NCBI RefSeq assembly: GCF_038003085.1
Contig: NZ_JBBOOM010000001.1
Span: 1,798,001-1,862,000 of the forward strand
Direction of reading: 5' to 3'
Origin: Psychrobacillus sp. FSL K6-2836
Lineage (GTDB): Bacteria > Bacillota > Bacilli > Bacillales_A > Planococcaceae
DNA: 64,000 nucleotides
The position numbers and the translations under genes are program-made. The notes under the pieces are model-generated. The model worked only from the letters and a program-made list of their open reading frames with translations, did no database searches and was not told the DNA's origin. Shown here piece by piece: positions 8,323 to 18,153 of this stretch. Position 1 is the first letter of the stretch. Every line of letters starts with the position of its first letter.

Positions 8323-10770
8323 CTATTTAAACTTTGCTGGAATCATTTCTGCAGGCAGTGGACAGCTAAATAAATATCCTTGGAACATGTCGCAATTATA
8401 ATTCTTCAATAAATTTGCTTGCTCTTCCGTTTCTACTCCCTCAGCAATGACTGGCATGTGTAAATTATGACCTAGTGCGATAATCGTCGCGATAATACTA
8501 CGGTCTTCTTCATCCTGTTGGATACTTTGCACGAATGCTTTATCAATTTTGAGGTGATCGATTGGAAAGCGACGAAGGTAGTTCAATGAACTATATCCTG
8601 TACCAAAGTCATCCATCGCTATCAATACACCGATTAATTTGAGTTCATTTAGCACATGAATAGCAATATCGGGCTGCATTGCAATCGTTTCTGTGATTTC
8701 GAGTTCCAAATACTTCGGATCCAGTTTCGTTTCTTTTAAAATCAATTCAACCTTTTCCACTAGATCCGTTTGATAAAACTGTCGTAAAGAAAGATTAACC
8801 GATACAGGTACTGGCGGCAAACCTTGTCTCTGCCATTCTTTGTTCTGAGTGCATGCTTCTCGCATAACCCATTCACCAATCGGTACAATCATACCCGTTT
8901 CCTCAGCAAGTGGGATAAAGTCAGCAGGTGAAACCATCCCTAATTCTTTGCTGTTCCAACGCAATAATGCTTCAATCCCTGAAATCTTGTTGGTGTTTGC
9001 ATCGTATTGAGGCTGGTAGTAAAGTACAAATTCTTGTTTAACTAACGCTTTATGTAGTAGCGTCTCCATATGAAGGTCTGTTTTTGAAAGACCTTCTATT
9101 TGGGCATTGTAGACCTGATAATTATTGCGTCCCTGACGCTTGGCATGATACATAGCATGATCAGAAGCCCTCATCAAACCTTTAATATCGGTTGAATGTT
9201 TCGGAAACAAACTTATTCCTATGCTCGCAGTTAAAATTGCTTCAAAACCGTCAAGATCAAAGGGTTCACCTATTTTCGATATTAATGCCTGTGCTTTCAG
9301 AAGGACTTGATTTTCATTAATGCCTTGCATAATAATAGTAAATTCATCTCCAGCGTACCTGTAAACTGTACCATCTAGGTCCATTGTTTTCACTAAACGC
9401 TCTGAGACTTGTCTTAATAATGCATCTCCCATTTCATGTCCAAGATAATCATTGATAAACTTAAAGCGATCGAGATCGATCAGCAAAACAGCTGAGTTAA
9501 TTTTTTCGGGAGTTTGAGTTTCAATTACTCTACGCAGATCCTCTTGGAATAAGCGTTGATTCCCAAGTCCAGTCAACATATCATGATGTGCCATAAAGTT
9601 TGCCTTATCCTCATTACGCTTTATATTCGTAATATCTTTCCCAATGCAATGAACTGCAGAGAATTTTTGTTCGATAAGCACAGGGATTACTGTAATGTGT
9701 AACAAAACCTGTTCACCTTTTTTATTATGCAAAGAGGTCTCATATTGATGTGGATTTCCGCTATGAACCTTTTGAAAATTAGCTATTGTCTCACTTTGCT
9801 TGTGTTTATCAATGAAGGGAAGAAAAGGCTTTCCAATCAATTCTTCAGCAGCGACACCCAGAATTTTCTCGGTAGCCTCATTTACGACTAGAAAATTTCC
9901 GTTCAAATCAAAGGTAATAACAGGATCTATGTTGTGATCAAATAATGCCCTATACCTTTGTTCACTTTCCTTTAAGAGGTCTTCCATTCGAATCTGTTCG
10001 GTAATATCACGAGCGACACAAATAACCTCCACCACTTCACCATCCAGTATAGTAGGGACCGCTGTAATATCAATCTTCAATACTATCCCTTCACTATTGA
10101 AGATTGATATTTTAAATTCCGCTGTATTGCCTTTCAATACTTCTAATAAGCAATCATTTGTAAGCTGAATATCTTCAGGAACAATCAATTTCTGAAAGCT
10201 CATACTTGTGATTTCTTCAATCGAATATTTTACAATCTTCAACCCTGCTGCATTGAAGTTTGTGAAAATACCCTCCGGATTAATCGTAAAAACTATATCA
10301 GGGTTATGATAGAACAGTGATTCGAACTCTCTCTTCGATTTTTTCAACTTATTTCGAGTATCCTGATGTTCGGTTACATCGATAATAGTTAAAATTAAAT
10401 ATCGATTACCATCTTCGAGCTCAATTGCATGCCCTGTCACTTTTAATGCTTTCCCTTCTAGATTTCTCTTTAATGGCGTAGAATCCGCCTTATGAGTCTT
10501 TGAGCGATGTTCTTTTTCCAAAGCTTCAAAATCTGAATCGCTAGGAACCTCAAACATGTCTTCCCAACTATGTGAACATATATCTTCCATATCCATACCA
10601 GTCAATTTCACAGCTGCTTCGTTAGCATATATAAACCGATCTGGATATTGTCCCTCTTTCAACGTCAATATACATATTGGTTCAGGGAAGTTTTCAATAA
10701 ATCGCACAAAATCACTTTTATTAAACTTTGAGTTTAAAGTAGTACTATCATTAAAGTAGATTTCCATCAT
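8323..10770 (-). CDS. PAS-PAS-PAS-GGDEF-EAL cyclic-di-GMP signalling protein
   Basis: About 815 aa, cytosolic. Three PAS domains lie roughly at residues 20-130, 148-270 and 272-390, then GGDEF (about 395-555) and EAL (about 565-810). The GGDEF motif reads AGDEF near residue 472; a first-position Ala is tolerated in some cyclases, and the RxxD inhibitory site is not seen. The EAL domain keeps EALLRW, ITETIA, DDFGTGYSS, LKIDK, AEGVET and FQGYLFS, so phosphodiesterase activity is expected. GAGGTG precedes the ATG pair at 10770/10767, which I prefer to the ATG at 10794. Monocistronic with its own terminator. The PAS domains suggest redox, oxygen or ligand sensing. Confidence 0.92.
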   Translation of the reverse strand: MMEIYFNDSTTLNSKFNKSDFVRFIENFPEPICILTLKEGQYPDRFIYANEAAVKLTGMDMEDICSHSWEDMFEVPSDSDFEALEKEHRSKTHKADSTPLKRNLEGKALKVTGHAIELEDGNRYLILTIIDVTEHQDTRNKLKKSKREFESLFYHNPDIVFTINPEGIFTNFNAAGLKIVKYSIEEITSMSFQKLIVPEDIQLTNDCLLEVLKGNTAEFKISIFNSEGIVLKIDITAVPTILDGEVVEVICVARDITEQIRMEDLLKESEQRYRALFDHNIDPVITFDLNGNFLVVNEATEKILGVAAEELIGKPFLPFIDKHKQSETIANFQKVHSGNPHQYETSLHNKKGEQVLLHITVIPVLIEQKFSAVHCIGKDITNIKRNEDKANFMAHHDMLTGLGNQRLFQEDLRRVIETQTPEKINSAVLLIDLDRFKFINDYLGHEMGDALLRQVSERLVKTMDLDGTVYRYAGDEFTIIMQGINENQVLLKAQALISKIGEPFDLDGFEAILTASIGISLFPKHSTDIKGLMRASDHAMYHAKRQGRNNYQVYNAQIEGLSKTDLHMETLLHKALVKQEFVLYYQPQYDANTNKISGIEALLRWNSKELGMVSPADFIPLAEETGMIVPIGEWVMREACTQNKEWQRQGLPPVPVSVNLSLRQFYQTDLVEKVELILKETKLDPKYLELEITETIAMQPDIAIHVLNELKLIGVLIAMDDFGTGYSSLNYLRRFPIDHLKIDKAFVQSIQQDEEDRSIIATIIALGHNLHMPVIAEGVETEEQANLLKNYNCDMFQGYLFSCPLPAEMIPAKFK

Positions 10771-11117
10771 ATTCACCTCACTTTTGGTTAGCATTAAAAA
10801 TAAGTTTCTCGTTATACTCTCTTAAGAGGATTATATCAACCCAAAGCATGCAATACAATAACAAAAATAAGCATTTCGACTTACAAAACATTTTATACCC
10901 CATTCCCAAATTAGCTTAAAATACCTATTTAATGAAAAAACAAAAACTACTAGAACACTAAGTATTTTTTTAACTGAATACCCTTACTCAGAACAACAGT
11001 AAACCTTTTAAGGACTTTCACCTATTAGAGATAATTGCTTCTAAACACAAAAAAGCCCCATACCTCAAAGGAATGGAGCAAATTATTTAAACTAATCACT
11101 ATGGTTTGTTACGTAAA
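10771..11117. other. Intergenic region
   Basis: AT-rich promoter region of the GGDEF-EAL gene plus the terminator at 11048-11079. I see no ORF with a ribosome binding site and no repeat. Confidence 0.6.
11048..11079 (-). terminator. Terminator of the first SDR gene
   Basis: Minus-strand hairpin GCTCCATTCCT / AGGTATGGGGC with a short loop and then TTTTTTG, 39 nt past the stop codon. Confidence 0.75.
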
Positions 11118-11843
11118 TTAGAAAGGATTTGTCGCTAATAGACTAGCTGTTTTTACGTATATTCTTGCATTCAGTTTTAATTGCGAAACAATGAACTCTG
11201 CAATGTCTTCTGGTTGCATATATTGTTCCACTTTATCTTTATCCACTAAAGATGAATTCGTAGCAAGCTCTGTTACTACTGTACTTGGAGTCAATGCTGT
11301 CACGCGTATATTATTTCGGCGAACTTCCTGAGCCAATGATTCTGTTAGTCCAATAACACCGAACTTAGATGCACTATAGGCACTTGAACCAGGTGCTCCG
11401 TTTAATCCATTCGTAGAAGAAATATTAATAATATCTCCCCCATTTTTTTCGATCAATTGTGGAAGTACTGTTCGTGTCACATAATAGGTACCCATTAAGT
11501 TAACATCGATGATTTTCTTCCATTCCAGAGGATCAGCATCTACTAGTTTCACGAAGCCACCAATTCCTGCGTTGTTAATTAGTATATCTGCCGTTCCTAA
11601 TTCATTAGTTAGTTTCTCAATTGCCTGCTCCACTTCTTCTATTGACGAAACATCTGCTGGTGCATAAGCCACTTTAACACCTAAGCCATCTATTTCCTTT
11701 GTTACATCCTTTAACGCTTCCTCTGTTCTTGCAAGTAATCCAACGTTTACTCCTTCTTTTGCCAAAGCAATTGCTATAGCTTCACCAATACCTCTTCCTG
11801 CTCCCGTAACAAATGCCACTTTACCTTTTAATGATTGTCCCAT
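11118..11843 (-). CDS. SDR-family oxidoreductase (3-ketoacyl-ACP reductase-like)
   Basis: 241 aa classical short-chain dehydrogenase. Cofactor motif TGAGRGIG is near residue 14, then NNAG, then catalytic Ser (ISSTNG) and YSASK. The ATG at 11843 follows AAAGGAG at 8-9 nt and gives the normal family length; the longer frame (to 11909) has no such support. FabG-like annotation is conventional, but with no fatty-acid genes nearby the real substrate is unknown. Next gene upstream is a TetR regulator on the same strand. Confidence 0.85.
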   Translation of the reverse strand: MGQSLKGKVAFVTGAGRGIGEAIAIALAKEGVNVGLLARTEEALKDVTKEIDGLGVKVAYAPADVSSIEEVEQAIEKLTNELGTADILINNAGIGGFVKLVDADPLEWKKIIDVNLMGTYYVTRTVLPQLIEKNGGDIINISSTNGLNGAPGSSAYSASKFGVIGLTESLAQEVRRNNIRVTALTPSTVVTELATNSSLVDKDKVEQYMQPEDIAEFIVSQLKLNARIYVKTASLLATNPF

Positions 11844-11939
11844 TTTTAGCAACTCCTTTGATATTAATAATCTTTCTCTATCATAATCCAGTAAATTGGA
11901 AAATTCCAATCAATCAACTTCACGATGAAAATCTAGGTA

Positions 11940-12542
11940 TTATTTGTCTGCCATATTTTTATTTATAAATGTCGAAGTACCGGTTATCATTAACAATAGA
12001 ATTTGCTTAGACATTTCCATAGGTGATTCTACACAGCCATTTTCTAGCCATCTTATCATCACAGCCGCCACGCCATGCGCCCTGTATACATATAACCAAG
12101 AGCTATCTAGATGAAGCTGTTCAGGAATTTCAAACTGGTATTCTTTGATAAATAATTCTTCAATTGTTTTTGCTAATTGATGACGAAAATCTACACGAAT
12201 ATGCGTACTCAATAATATCGAATATAACCGTTGTTCCATTACAAAGTAGTGAAATACACTTATATCCTCAGGTTTCATCTCCAATAAATTTACCTCTAAT
12301 GTTCGATTGTATGGCTTTCTAATTTCACTTTTTAACGAATCTAATGTTTCTTGTATAATTTCATCTAATAAATATTCTTTTGTCCCAAAATTATTGTAAA
12401 ATGTACCACGATTATAATTTGCCATTTTAACAATTTCCGTGACACTGATATCGTTGAAATCTTTGTGTTCTAGCAGATCTATAAATGTTGATTTTAACAT
12501 TTCTTTGGATCGTTGAATTCTCTTATCTGTGAAATCGTTCAT
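11940..12542 (-). CDS. TetR/AcrR-family transcriptional regulator
   Basis: 200 aa. The N-terminal HTH reads RSKEMLKSTFIDLL, then ISVTEIVKMANYNRGTFYNNF, the typical TetR pattern; an all-helical ligand domain follows. The start at 12542 has a perfect GGAGGT at 4-nt spacing, better than the upstream ATG at 12605. It is divergent from the second SDR gene and upstream of the first, so it probably controls both dehydrogenases. Inducer unknown. Confidence 0.88.
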   Translation of the reverse strand: MNDFTDKRIQRSKEMLKSTFIDLLEHKDFNDISVTEIVKMANYNRGTFYNNFGTKEYLLDEIIQETLDSLKSEIRKPYNRTLEVNLLEMKPEDISVFHYFVMEQRLYSILLSTHIRVDFRHQLAKTIEELFIKEYQFEIPEQLHLDSSWLYVYRAHGVAAVMIRWLENGCVESPMEMSKQILLLMITGTSTFINKNMADK

Positions 12543-12687
12543 ACGTACCTCCGAAAATATGTATTTTATTGCACAAAGTGAGGATGTTTGTTTATTAGTG
12601 AACATTCAAATACATTCTGTTTCTTGTAATGTTATTATCCCACACTAAAATGGAAGTGTAGACAAAATAATTTGGAGGTTTTATGTC

Positions 12688-13458
12688 ATGACATTTCCAG
12701 TTTTAGAAGGTAAAGTAGCAATCGTTACTGGCGCAGCAATGGGTATGGGGAAAGAAACAGCAATATTATTTGCAGAAGCAAAAGCAAAAGTCGTTATTGC
12801 TGATTTCAATGAAGAAAAAGGGAAAGAAGTTGTAGAAGAAATTAAAGCTGCCGGCGGTGAAGCTTCATTCGTTAAAGTGGACATATCTAATTCAGAGGCT
12901 GTTCAAGCAATGGTTAAATTTGCTGTCGATACGTACGGTAAGTTAGATGTTGCAGTCAATAACGCTGCACTTACACCAGATGATAAGCCTGCACATGATT
13001 TCGATGAAGACTATTGGAATCGTTTAATCGGTGTTGACTTAACAGGAACTGCATTATGCCTAAAGTATGAATTAAAACAAATGCGCGAACAAGGTCAAGG
13101 CGGATCTATTATTAATATCTCTTCTGTAAGTGGTTTCCGTCCACAACCAGATAACATTGCCTATGTTGCTGCAAAACACGGTGTAGTAGGAATAACAAAA
13201 GTTGCTGCCTTAGAAAATGGCCCATTGAACATTCGTGTAAACTCGGTTGCACCAGGTGCAATTGATACACCGATGCTTCGTGGAGCATTAGAGCAATTCG
13301 GATATACAGAAGAGGAATATGCCCCTCAATTAAGCTTGTTGAATCGTTTTGGTCAACCACGTGAAATTGCACAAGCTTCTTTATGGTTAGCATCCGATGC
13401 ATCATCTTACGTGACGGGTACAACTATTCATGCAGATGCAGGATATACTTCACGTTAA
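12688..13458 (+). CDS. SDR-family NAD(P)-dependent dehydrogenase
   Basis: 256 aa classical SDR. TGAAMGMG at about residues 15-22 binds the cofactor, Asp in IADFNEEK (near 39) suggests NAD preference, and NNAAL, ISSVSG and YVAAKHG carry the catalytic tetrad. The PGAIDTPM and GTTIHADAGY segments are typical of the glucose-dehydrogenase/cyclohexanol-dehydrogenase branch. GGAGG precedes the ATG by 9 nt. Monocistronic, with a terminator shared with the convergent Old Yellow Enzyme gene. Confidence 0.88.
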   Translation: MTFPVLEGKVAIVTGAAMGMGKETAILFAEAKAKVVIADFNEEKGKEVVEEIKAAGGEASFVKVDISNSEAVQAMVKFAVDTYGKLDVAVNNAALTPDDKPAHDFDEDYWNRLIGVDLTGTALCLKYELKQMREQGQGGSIINISSVSGFRPQPDNIAYVAAKHGVVGITKVAALENGPLNIRVNSVAPGAIDTPMLRGALEQFGYTEEEYAPQLSLLNRFGQPREIAQASLWLASDASSYVTGTTIHADAGYTSR

Positions 13459-13474
13459 TATACTAAACAAAAGA

Positions 13475-13513
13475 GCCGAGAGAAGTGGTCATCACTTTTC
13501 TCGGCTATTTTTA
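13475..13513. terminator. Bidirectional terminator between SDR and OYE genes
   Basis: GCCGAGAGAAGT / ACTTTTCTCGGC stem, TATTTTT on the plus side and CTCTTTTG on the minus side, between two convergent genes. Confidence 0.85.
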
Positions 13514-14635
13514 ATCTTCTACAGGCAACCAGCCTTTTACATTCATCAATCTGTCCCATAATGGATCAGGGATAACTAATTCTTCCTGAGCAGATTTAGA
13601 AAGAGTTACACGTATTTGATCTTCCTCGCCTGCTTGGACTTTCTCGGTCCACTTCGGTTCCATTAATAATTCACGACCTAGCGCAATGAATGGGACACCT
13701 GTTTCGAGTGCTTCTACCACTTCATCAGGTGTATGCATTGAACCTACCCCAACTACTGGAGTACGATTCCCTATTTTTTCATGTATTTTAATAATTCTCG
13801 ACTGCGTTTTATCTTTTTCACGGAAGGAACCATTCCAGAAATGATTTACCGATACGTGTAAATAGTCCAAGTGTTGATCTGCTAGTTTATCTACGAAGTG
13901 AAGTGTATCTTCCAATTGAATCCCTGGGTTACTTCCTTCTTCAGGTGATATTCGGTAACCAACGATAAATGGAGCTTTTGCATGTTCCTTCACTGCTTTG
14001 TTAACAGAATCTACGATTGCTAAAGGAAACTTCATCCGATTCTCAAGAGATCCGCCCCATAGGTCTTCTCTTCTATTTGAATGTGGCGAGAAGAATTGCT
14101 GTAATAAATAAGTGTTCGCGCCGTGGATTTCTACTCCATCAAAACCCGCTTCAATTGCTCTTCTAGTAGCTTCACCAAAAGCGTGGATTGTATGATGAAT
14201 TTCTTCCTCTGTCATCTCTCGCGGAACTATTGCACCTTCACGTTCTGCCGCAATAGCGCTCGCTGAGACTGGTTGTTGATCTGGAAGTAATTCTGGAGGT
14301 GACTGTCTGCCCCCATGATAAATTTGGATAATAGCTTTTGTCTCATTCGAATGAATAGCTTTTGCTAGTTCTTTCAATCCCGGAAGAAATTTGTCATCAT
14401 CTATACCGAATTGACCCGGAAATCCTTTACCATCTTTACTTACATACGCACAAGCGGTAATGAATGTTCCGACTCCACCAGAACGCTCTTTATAATAAGC
14501 TAGCTCTCTTTCAGAAACCTCTCCACTTTCTTCAGAGGAATAGTGAGTCATCGGAGCGACCATTATTCGATTTTTTACTACTACCCCTGATGGAAAAGTA
14601 AATTCTTGAAAAATCTTTTCGTATTTTTGCTTCAT
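13511..14635 (-). CDS. NADH:flavin oxidoreductase, Old Yellow Enzyme family
   Basis: 374 aa TIM-barrel FMN enzyme. It has the N-terminal NRIMVAPMTHY, the substrate-binding pair in EIHGANTYLLQQFFSP, and the SNRREDLWGGSLENR signature. The FMN phosphate site GVGSMHTPDEV is near residue 305 and GRELLMEP follows. No C-terminal Fe-S or NADH domain, so it is the short, single-domain type that reduces activated C=C bonds or nitro groups. AAAGGAG lies before the ATG. It begins just beyond the left 51-bp repeat of the sulfonate cassette. Physiological substrate unknown. Confidence 0.9.
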   Translation of the reverse strand: MKQKYEKIFQEFTFPSGVVVKNRIMVAPMTHYSSEESGEVSERELAYYKERSGGVGTFITACAYVSKDGKGFPGQFGIDDDKFLPGLKELAKAIHSNETKAIIQIYHGGRQSPPELLPDQQPVSASAIAAEREGAIVPREMTEEEIHHTIHAFGEATRRAIEAGFDGVEIHGANTYLLQQFFSPHSNRREDLWGGSLENRMKFPLAIVDSVNKAVKEHAKAPFIVGYRISPEEGSNPGIQLEDTLHFVDKLADQHLDYLHVSVNHFWNGSFREKDKTQSRIIKIHEKIGNRTPVVGVGSMHTPDEVVEALETGVPFIALGRELLMEPKWTEKVQAGEEDQIRVTLSKSAQEELVIPDPLWDRLMNVKGWLPVED

Positions 14636-14931
14636 AGTAATAACTCCTTTACTCGTCCTTCTTTTACGGAAAATTTGATTTCTATTTAAATACTACAGAA
14701 GTTAGTCGTAATCTTCCAACAATCTGCCACACTAAAAATCCCTATGCTTCACACTATTTAAAAATAGTATGCTACATAGGGATGAAAATACTCAAAACTA
14801 AGAATAGACTACAGCCCTATATCTTGGAAATAGACTCTCTTAGTTTAGCTATCTAGTTACTGTATTTTAACTTCTATAAATTTATGTTTTACTCAAAAAT
14901 TGTTCAGTCCTGACAATGAATCCAAACTGTT
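14636..14931. other. Intergenic junction, left end of the sulfonate cassette
   Basis: Holds the promoter of the OYE gene and the 51-bp repeat/terminator, then about 150 bp of AT-rich sequence without ORFs up to the exporter stop codon. Confidence 0.6.
14733..14783 (-). repeat. Left 51-bp direct repeat, also a terminator
   Basis: Identical over 51 bp to 23398-23448 and in the same orientation. It is itself an imperfect palindrome (ATCCCTATG ... CATAGGGAT outside, ACTATTT / AATAGT inside) followed on the minus strand by TTTTTA, so it works as a rho-independent terminator, here about 150 bp after the exporter gene. Confidence 0.9.
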
Positions 14932-16116
14932 TTAAATAATAACTAAGTGACCAAACAGACTAATTAATGTCAAACTAACAATTCCAACAGATATTGCTGC
15001 AATAAACCCTATATAGAATGGTTTCAATCCCATACCTTTGAATGATTTAAAACTAGTCGATAACCCTACACCCGCCATCGCTAACCCAAGCATATAAGTA
15101 GTACCAAATGAGCTTCCATAACTATAAAAAGCTTCCCATGATGCCGAATCTAAGAAACCTAGAGCTAATCTATTATTTTCTAAATTCATGTCACCAACCG
15201 TTCTTAGAAATGCAAGTAGCAAAAATCCAATAACAAACATTGGTACAAGTTTATACCATTTTGGAATTCTCCTCTCACTTCCATTTACTGCGTCTTTACT
15301 ATCCCCATTTCTAAAGAATAAAGAGGAAATAAGTGGGATTACTGCTATTATAAACAAATTTCTAGTCAATTTTGTCACCATTGCAACATTAACCGCTTCT
15401 TCAATGTCATACATCTGATTGTATATAAGTGCCGCCCCTGTTACTTGCGCTGTATCATGAATTGCCGTTCCTAAAAAAAGACCTGCTTTGACTGGATCAT
15501 CTCCAAAAAAAGTATTGGCAAGAAAAGGATAGAATAACATGCTAACAAGACCGAAGATGGTAATATTAGCAATAGCATATGAAATTTCATTGTCTTTAGC
15601 CTTTATTACAGGAGAAATTGCCATGATAGCAGTTACACCACAAATACCAGTACCACCTGCAATTAACGTCCCAAGTCGTTTGGACTGTTTCATTTTATTA
15701 GTAAAATATAAAGTCACTATGATACCTGAGGATATGCAGGCGATAATTAACGGGATACCCCATGCCCCTAGTCTAAGTGCTTCTATTAGACTTAACCTCA
15801 GTCCTAGCAAGATAATTCCTAACCGCAAAGCATATTTTACGGCAAAAGCGATTCCAGAAATGAAAATAGGATGTATATTAATTAGATTCCGAATGATAAT
15901 ACCAAGAATAATAGCTACAAATATTCCAGATACAGGACTCGAACTGCCCTCTGGTAAAACTTTCAGATTTACCACTACAACCCCAATAAGATTAGCTAAA
16001 TAAACTCCTGCAACCATCACAATAAAACAAAGAACAATTCCAGGAAAATTAACACTAAAGAAATTACGGTTAGGGGCTACTGCAAGTTTATCCATATAGG
16101 TTTTTATTTTCCCCAT
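14932..16116 (-). CDS. YeiH/PSE-family (PF03601) exporter, probably for sulfite
   Basis: About 394 aa with 9-11 hydrophobic segments. AGGTGICGVTAIMAISPVI (read here as LIAGGTGICGVTAIMA) and GTAIHDTAQVTGAA are hallmarks of the 'putative sulfate exporter' (YeiH, UPF0324) family. The start at 16116 has AAGGAG with 7-8-nt spacing; the longer frame from TTG 16182 would begin inside a long hairpin. Last gene of the sulfonate cassette, downstream of xsc. Xsc releases sulfite, and members of this family occur with sulfonate pathways, so removal of sulfite or sulfate is the natural role. Ion specificity is inferred. Confidence 0.85.
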   Translation of the reverse strand: MGKIKTYMDKLAVAPNRNFFSVNFPGIVLCFIVMVAGVYLANLIGVVVVNLKVLPEGSSSPVSGIFVAIILGIIIRNLINIHPIFISGIAFAVKYALRLGIILLGLRLSLIEALRLGAWGIPLIIACISSGIIVTLYFTNKMKQSKRLGTLIAGGTGICGVTAIMAISPVIKAKDNEISYAIANITIFGLVSMLFYPFLANTFFGDDPVKAGLFLGTAIHDTAQVTGAALIYNQMYDIEEAVNVAMVTKLTRNLFIIAVIPLISSLFFRNGDSKDAVNGSERRIPKWYKLVPMFVIGFLLLAFLRTVGDMNLENNRLALGFLDSASWEAFYSYGSSFGTTYMLGLAMAGVGLSTSFKSFKGMGLKPFYIGFIAAISVGIVSLTLISLFGHLVII

Positions 16117-16140
16117 AAGCGCGCTCCTTACTTTTGAACT

Positions 16141-16216
16141 CTTATTTAAATAAGAAACATTCATAATCTCCCATACTTTCAATAATTAAAAGTAGGTAAA
16201 TAGAGATTATGAATGT
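16141..16216 (-). other. Long intercistronic hairpin between xsc and exporter gene
   Basis: A perfect 14-bp inverted repeat (ACATTCATAATCTC 16157-16170 and GAGATTATGAATGT 16203-16216) encloses a nested TACTTT/AAAGTA stem; a palindrome CTTATTTAAATAAG (16141-16154) follows. It would bury the possible TTG/ATG starts at 16182 and 16164. Probably lowers exporter expression relative to xsc or marks an RNA-processing site. Confidence 0.6.
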
Positions 16217-16250
16217 TCATTTAGATTACTTCTAAGAAGTATTTATATAT

Positions 16251-18023
16251 TTATTGATCTTTCCAAGTATGGTAATCCAAATGCTTGTATTTTTCCAAGT
16301 AACGGGTCGGCATTTCTAATGCATCTTTTCTAAATGGTGGCGCAAGCATAGTTCCATCAACATGAATATCAATGATTGCTGGTTTTTTCGCCTTCAATGC
16401 TTTCTCAATCGCTGGTCCAATGTCTTCTGCCTTTTCCACTGTAAAGCCTAATGCCCCCATCGAGCGAGCTACTTCCGCAAAATCAGGTGCTTCGATATTT
16501 GATCCTACAAAACGATTATTATAGTAATCTACTTGGTTTTTTTTCTCTGCCGCCCATGATTCATTATTAAATACACAAGCAATAACAGGTAGATTTTGTT
16601 CAACTGCAGTACTAATCTCATGTAAACTCATTCCCCAAGCTCCATCACCTACAATTGCACATGTTGGTGAATCTGGTTCTGCAATTTGCGCACCCATTGC
16701 TGCAGGATAAGCAAATCCACAATTTCCAAAAGTTAATGCTGCAATATGTCGTCTACTTTGGTTAAAGTGCAAATAAGCATTTGCTGTGGAAGATACGTTT
16801 CCAATATCAGTCGAAATTATAGTATTATCCGGTAGTGCTTTTCTTACCTCCAACAGTGCCCGTCTTGGATTAATTCGATTTCCTTCAACCATCGCTAATT
16901 CAACAAGCTCTTTTTCCCATTCCTCTTTAAGGTTGTTTATTTCTACTAAACGAGAAGATACTACTTCCCTTTCATCACTAACTAATTGTTTAAGGATTTC
17001 TTCACTTGCGCTTTTTGCGTCCCCGATGATACCTACCTCAACCGGATGTGTTCGGGCAATATTCCTTGGGTTAATGTCGATTTGAATTATTGCTGCATCT
17101 TTCGGAAAGTATTCAATATCATAAGCTGGCAATGTCCCGAATACGGATAATCGAGTACCAATTGCAAGCAATACGTCTGCGTTCTTTAAAGAATTCATAG
17201 CAGCTTTTGACCCCATATATCCAATTGGTCCAACCGCCAATGGATGGTCAGCTGGAAAAGCATCATTATGCATATATGAAACAGCTACCGGTGCAGTTAA
17301 ATATTCTGCTATCTTACCTACAACATCTATTCCATTCGCATCAACCACTCCACGCCCTGAGAGAATTACAGGATTTTCAGCATTTTTTAAAAGCTCTACA
17401 GCTTTTTCAATAGAAGCAGGATCACCGCTACCTCGAGCATCTACACGATATTGATGCGGAGATAAGATTTGCTCCTCAAGTTCACCGTAAAAGTAATCTC
17501 GCGGGATATCATACAAAACAGGTCCTCTTTCTGCATACGCAATACGGAAAGCAGTTCTTAACGTTTCTGCTACTCGGTTTCTATGTGTAACACGAACAGT
17601 TTCTTTTGTAATGGATTTAAAGACTGAAACTTGATCACACTCTTGGAAACCATCCCAACCGATCGTAGGGGTACCTGCAGATGGTGAAATGATAACCATT
17701 GGAGTATGTGCTTGATTTGCAGCAGCAACCGAAGTTACCATATTAGTAATGCCGGGACCATTTTGACCGATTACAACCCCAGCTACACCAGTAACACGAG
17801 TATACGCATCCGCCATATGCGCAGAACTTTGTTCATGTCGAACCGGAACAAAGTTAATACCGGCCGTTGGGAGTAAATCGAGCATATCCATGAATGCTGA
17901 TCCAAGTATTCCGTAAATATCTTTTACACCTTCCGCAACCAATGTTTCTACAATTGCCTCACTTGGCGTCATCTTCACTTTTTTATTTACCTTTTCCTTC
18001 ATTACTTCTTTTGTGTTTGTCAT
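16251..18023 (-). CDS. xsc: Sulfoacetaldehyde acetyltransferase
   Basis: 590 aa thiamine-diphosphate enzyme that converts sulfoacetaldehyde plus phosphate to acetyl phosphate and sulfite. It has the three-domain acetolactate-synthase fold: catalytic Glu64 in [15 protein letters not shown], the middle domain, and the ThDP motif beginning GDGAWGM near residue 457. Xsc-type segments that plain acetolactate synthases lack include [41 protein letters not shown] and the tail [17 protein letters not shown] with 7-nt spacing supports the ATG. The 130-bp gap upstream contains a motif also present before the GntR gene, so it may have its own regulated promoter. Acetyl phosphate would enter metabolism through Pta, which is not in the window. 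Confidence 0.9.
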   Translation of the reverse strand: MTNTKEVMKEKVNKKVKMTPSEAIVETLVAEGVKDIYGILGSAFMDMLDLLPTAGINFVPVRHEQSSAHMADAYTRVTGVAGVVIGQNGPGITNMVTSVAAANQAHTPMVIISPSAGTPTIGWDGFQECDQVSVFKSITKETVRVTHRNRVAETLRTAFRIAYAERGPVLYDIPRDYFYGELEEQILSPHQYRVDARGSGDPASIEKAVELLKNAENPVILSGRGVVDANGIDVVGKIAEYLTAPVAVSYMHNDAFPADHPLAVGPIGYMGSKAAMNSLKNADVLLAIGTRLSVFGTLPAYDIEYFPKDAAIIQIDINPRNIARTHPVEVGIIGDAKSASEEILKQLVSDEREVVSSRLVEINNLKEEWEKELVELAMVEGNRINPRRALLEVRKALPDNTIISTDIGNVSSTANAYLHFNQSRRHIAALTFGNCGFAYPAAMGAQIAEPDSPTCAIVGDGAWGMSLHEISTAVEQNLPVIACVFNNESWAAEKKNQVDYYNNRFVGSNIEAPDFAEVARSMGALGFTVEKAEDIGPAIEKALKAKKPAIIDIHVDGTMLAPPFRKDALEMPTRYLEKYKHLDYHTWKDQ

Positions 18024-18098
18024 TCTTTTTCCTCCTATATAATAGTATTTTTATACTTTACTCCCAACAATTAATACTTAGTGATTTAATATTTTCAT

Positions 18099-18115
18099 CA
18101 TGACGTCCGTACCAG
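18099..18115. promoter_or_regulatory. Candidate GntR operator before xsc
   Basis: CATGACGTCCGTACCAG, 16 of 17 bases identical to 23167-23183 before the GntR gene, about 76 bp upstream of the xsc start. Two near-identical non-coding 17-mers in one cassette strongly suggest a regulator site. Confidence 0.6.
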
Positions 18116-18153
18116 ATTGCATGCGTTGAACCTCTATATTTTTAAAATACCTC

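Noticed and set aside
15539-16003. 154-codon plus-strand ORF inside the exporter gene
   Set aside because: Antisense shadow of a membrane protein gene; no ribosome binding site.
16251-18023. Acetolactate synthase or other generic ThDP enzyme
   Set aside because: [27 protein letters not shown] and the PPFRKDA tail fit Xsc, and the neighbours fit sulfonate breakdown; no ilv genes nearby.
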